DNA from: Theodoxus fluviatilis
Lineage: Eukaryota; Mollusca; Gastropoda; Cycloneritida; Neritidae
Direction: 5' to 3'
Assembly (NCBI GenBank): GCA_034096865.1
Contig: JAWQFJ010009427.1
Location: 1-10,000, forward strand
Length of the DNA: 10,000 nt
Each line of letters opens with the position of its first letter. Position 1 is the first letter of the stretch. Positions 7,868 to 10,000 of the stretch are shown in pieces. The notes beneath the pieces were generated by a model. It worked only from the letters and a program-made list of their open reading frames with translations. It did not search any database and had not been told where the DNA came from. Position numbers and translations under genes: made by a program.

Positions 7868-8360
7868 CAGTTACACAGAGAACTACTTGCATGCAAGTAA
7901 TCACACGGCAGTTACACAGAGAACTACTTGCATGCAAGTAATCACACGGCAGTTACACAGAGAACTACTTGCATGCAAGTAATCACACGGCAGTTACACA
8001 GAGAACTACTTGCATGCAAGTAATCACACGGCAGTTACACAGAGAACTACTTGCATGCAAGTAATCACACGGCAGTTACACAGAGAACTACTTGCATGCA
8101 AGTAATCACACGGCAGTTACACAGAGAACTACTTGCATGCAAGTAATCACACGGCAGTTACACAGAGAACTACTTGCATGCAAGTAATCACCACGGCAGT
8201 TACACAGAGAACTACTTGCATGCAAGTAATCACACGGCAGTTACACAGAGAACTACTTGCATGCAAGTAATCACACGGCAGTTACACAGAGAACTACTTG
8301 CATGCAAGTAATCACACGGCAGTTACACAGAGAACTACTTGCATGCAAGTAATCACACGG
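7868..8360. repeat. 41-bp tandem repeat, 12 copies, each with a 16-bp perfect palindrome
   Basis: Twelve near-identical 41-bp units start with CAGTTACACAGAGAAC at 7868, 7909, 7950 and onward. One unit (8155-8196) has an extra C and is 42 bp. Each unit contains the perfect palindrome TACTTGCATGCAAGTA, followed by ATCACACGG. Apart from that insertion I see no base differences between units, so the array is young or strongly homogenised. The units are contiguous, without spacers. They abut the 71-bp array directly at 8361. Confidence 0.98.
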
Positions 8361-9072
8361 CAGTTACGCTGCACGTAGCTACGCGCATTATATATCTACT
8401 GATAACATCCCCTACTTAAATAGCCACAGGGCAGTTACGCTGCACGTAGCTACGCGCATTATATATCTACTGACAGTATCCCCTACTTTAATAGCCACAG
8501 GGCAGTTACGCTGCACGTAGCTACGCGCATTATATATCTACTGACAGTATCCCCTACTTTAATAGCCACAGGGCAGTTACGCTGCACGTAGCTACGCGCA
8601 TTATATATCAACTGACAACATCCCCTACTGTAATGGACACAGGGCAGTTACGCTGCACGTAGCTACGCGCATTATATATCTACTGACAACATCCCCTACT
8701 GTAATAGCCACAGGGCAGTTACGCTGCACGTAGCTACGCGCATTATATATCTACTGACAGTATCCCCTACTGTATAATAGCCACAGGGCAGTTACGCTGC
8801 ACGTAGCTACGCGCATTATATATCAACTGACAACATCCCCTACTGTAATAGCCACAGGGCAGTTACGCTGCACGTAGCTACGCGCATTATATATCAACTG
8901 ACAACATCCCCTACTGTAATGGACACAGGGCAGTTACGCTGCACGTAGCTACGCGCATTATATATCTACTGACAACATCCCCTACTGTAATAGCCACAGG
9001 GCAGTTACGCTGCACGTAGCTACGCGCATTATATATCAACTGACAACATCCCCTACTGTAATGGCCATAGGG
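8361..9072. repeat. 71-bp tandem repeat, 10 copies
   Basis: Units begin at 8361, 8432, 8503, 8574, 8645, 8716, 8789, 8860, 8931 and 9002; the sixth (8716) is 73 bp through a 2-bp TA gain. Each starts CAGTTACGCTGC, carries the 10-bp palindrome CGTAGCTACG and an ATTATATATC block, and ends near CCACAGGG. Variation is concentrated in the second half (TCTACTG or TCAACTG, ACAACAT or ACAGTAT, AATAGCC or AATGGAC). Units 2 and 3 look identical, as do the pairs 4-5 and 8-9, which indicates recent multi-unit duplication. The reading frame on the minus strand here is a by-product of the repeat. Confidence 0.97.
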
Positions 9073-9750
9073 CAGGTATCTCACGAAGAGCCAATCCAAC
9101 GACAATATCTCCCCACAGTGATAGCCGCTGGATGATCACCTCACACAAAAGCACAGGGCGCGTGCGCCTCATTAAGTCAGAGCATAACTCCAAAGATTTA
9201 ATCCCCAAAGTGTCCGTCACTGGAGTGGTAATACACAGAAGGCGAGTACTCCATATTGAGCTGCATAGATCTAGCGCGATCGTCCCATGTGGAGATTCGT
9301 TTATGGAGCGTGCACCAGGAATTTCTCACCTACTGCATATACGGCTCCATGAAGATATTCCACATGAAGTTAGTCATAGCACAGCTTCAAGAATATTGAC
9401 CCAAAAACTGTTAGCTGTGGGGGTGCAGGGGTGGGGGTAACAAACAAAGCAACCCACAGAGCAAGTATCCCATGTGGATCTATAGAGCTCTGACCAGATT
9501 ACCCCGTGGAGAAATCCCACATGGAAATAGCACGAGGAGAATAATACACATAAAACTACGTGGCTCTAAGAAAAATATCCCACGTAGGAATCCCATACAG
9601 AGCCAGTCAAATGTAGAATATCCCATGGTATGATAGTTCCATGGCATGTGTATCTCTCGATGCAGCTCAAAACAGCTTCAAAAAGAATATCTCCTAAGAG
9701 TCTTCCACAGAGGTATATATGTCTCTAAGAAGAATATCACACACACGGTT
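9073..9750. repeat. Degenerate repeat field related to the 71-bp array
   Basis: Immediately after the last 71-bp unit, a strongly diverged unit is visible (CAGGTATCTC at 9073, then CGACAATATCTCCCCACAGTG near 9100). Beyond that, short motifs recur irregularly: TCCCATGTGG at 9283 and 9468, AATCCCACATGG at 9513, AATATCCCACGTAGG near 9574, AATATCCCATGG at 9617, and CTCTAAGAARAATATC at 9564 and 9723. Many are palindromic around CCATGG, CACGTG-like or CACATGTGG cores. I read this as an old, decayed satellite. The 102-codon plus-strand frame at 9132-9440 shows no protein features. Confidence 0.6.
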
Positions 9751-9753
9751 AAG

Positions 9754-9830
9754 CCCCCCCCCCCCCCCCCCCCCCTCCCACCTCCCCCCCCCCCCCCCCC
9801 CCAACAAACAAAAAGAAAAGAAAAGAAAAG
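9754..9830. repeat. Two long C homopolymers followed by an A-rich (AAAAG)n tail
   Basis: There is a run of 22 C at 9754-9775, an eight-base interruption, then 19 C at 9784-9802. This is followed by AACAAACAAAA and several AAAAG units to about 9830. The minus strand has matching G runs able to form a G-quadruplex. Proline-rich and glycine-rich frames here come from the homopolymers. Homopolymer lengths are prone to sequencing error. Confidence 0.95.
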
Positions 9831-10000
9831 TTATGGTTACGGTGAACCGACCGACCCCAATATTTTTTGCCAGCCCTAAACTTTTTTCGATCATGCAAAC
9901 AGAAAAGAAAAGAGATATTGACAGCAAACCACAAACTGCGTGCTGTCCCATCTTTCGTGCCCTATGACAGCATGAGCATTCGGAATCCAGTATTTAAGTT
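9831..10000. other. Unique DNA at the right edge, no recognised gene
   Basis: The stretch begins GTTATGGTTACGGTGAACC and contains a second AAAAGAAAAG piece near 9903. It could be the 3' part of a dispersed repeat with an A-rich tail, but nothing diagnostic is visible. Confidence 0.4.

Noticed and set aside
7868..9072. CRISPR-like direct repeats
   Set aside because: Units are contiguous with no unique spacers, there are no cas genes, and the context is an animal genome.
8911..9105. Minus-strand 64-codon frame
   Set aside because: It lies within the 71-bp repeat, and its peptide repeats with the DNA unit.
9646..9967. Proline-rich and glycine-rich frames
   Set aside because: They are translations of C and G homopolymers with no flanking coding signal.

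Overview
The window looks like non-genic or gene-edge DNA from an animal genome, most likely an invertebrate. The only recognisable protein signal is immunoglobulin-fold coding sequence on the minus strand. It ends in an exon-boundary-like context, and there are no operons, closely packed genes or ribosome binding sites. I cannot fix the phylum: a mollusc, another lophotrochozoan or a lancelet would all fit.

Layout. Positions 1-1509 are a 9-bp minisatellite (CTGCTGAGN). Read on the minus strand it encodes Gln-Gln-(Ser/Thr/Pro) repeats. It follows a charged, coiled-coil-like stretch (1510-1605) and two tandem Ig-like half-domains (1606-1870). These three may be parts of one minus-strand gene that runs off the left edge, but the frames do not join cleanly. 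Positions 1871-3403 hold no gene I recognise. Positions 3404-4852 are an 11-bp satellite of about 130 units. Positions 4853-7866 are mostly unique or low-complexity DNA: a diverged duplication near 5.3 kb, a TTCA microsatellite, a 650-bp tract almost devoid of G, TCTG-rich and (TC)n tracts, and an imperfect inverted repeat (7067-7300) that encloses a short coding-like reading frame.

Positions 7868-8360 are twelve copies of a 41-bp repeat, each with a perfect 16-bp palindrome. They abut, with no linker, ten copies of a 71-bp repeat (8361-9072) that shares its first seven bases and a similar end. The sequence then decays into a degenerate CCCATGTGG-containing field (9073-9750), two long C homopolymers (9754-9802) and an A-rich tail.

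The four main tandem arrays cover about 4.2 kb of the 10 kb. Most long reading frames here are by-products of repeat periodicity or base skew. I see no co-operating set of genes. The best leads are the silent-substitution pattern in the Gln-rich frame, the CpG-type variation in the 11-bp satellite, and the paired 41/71-bp palindromic arrays.
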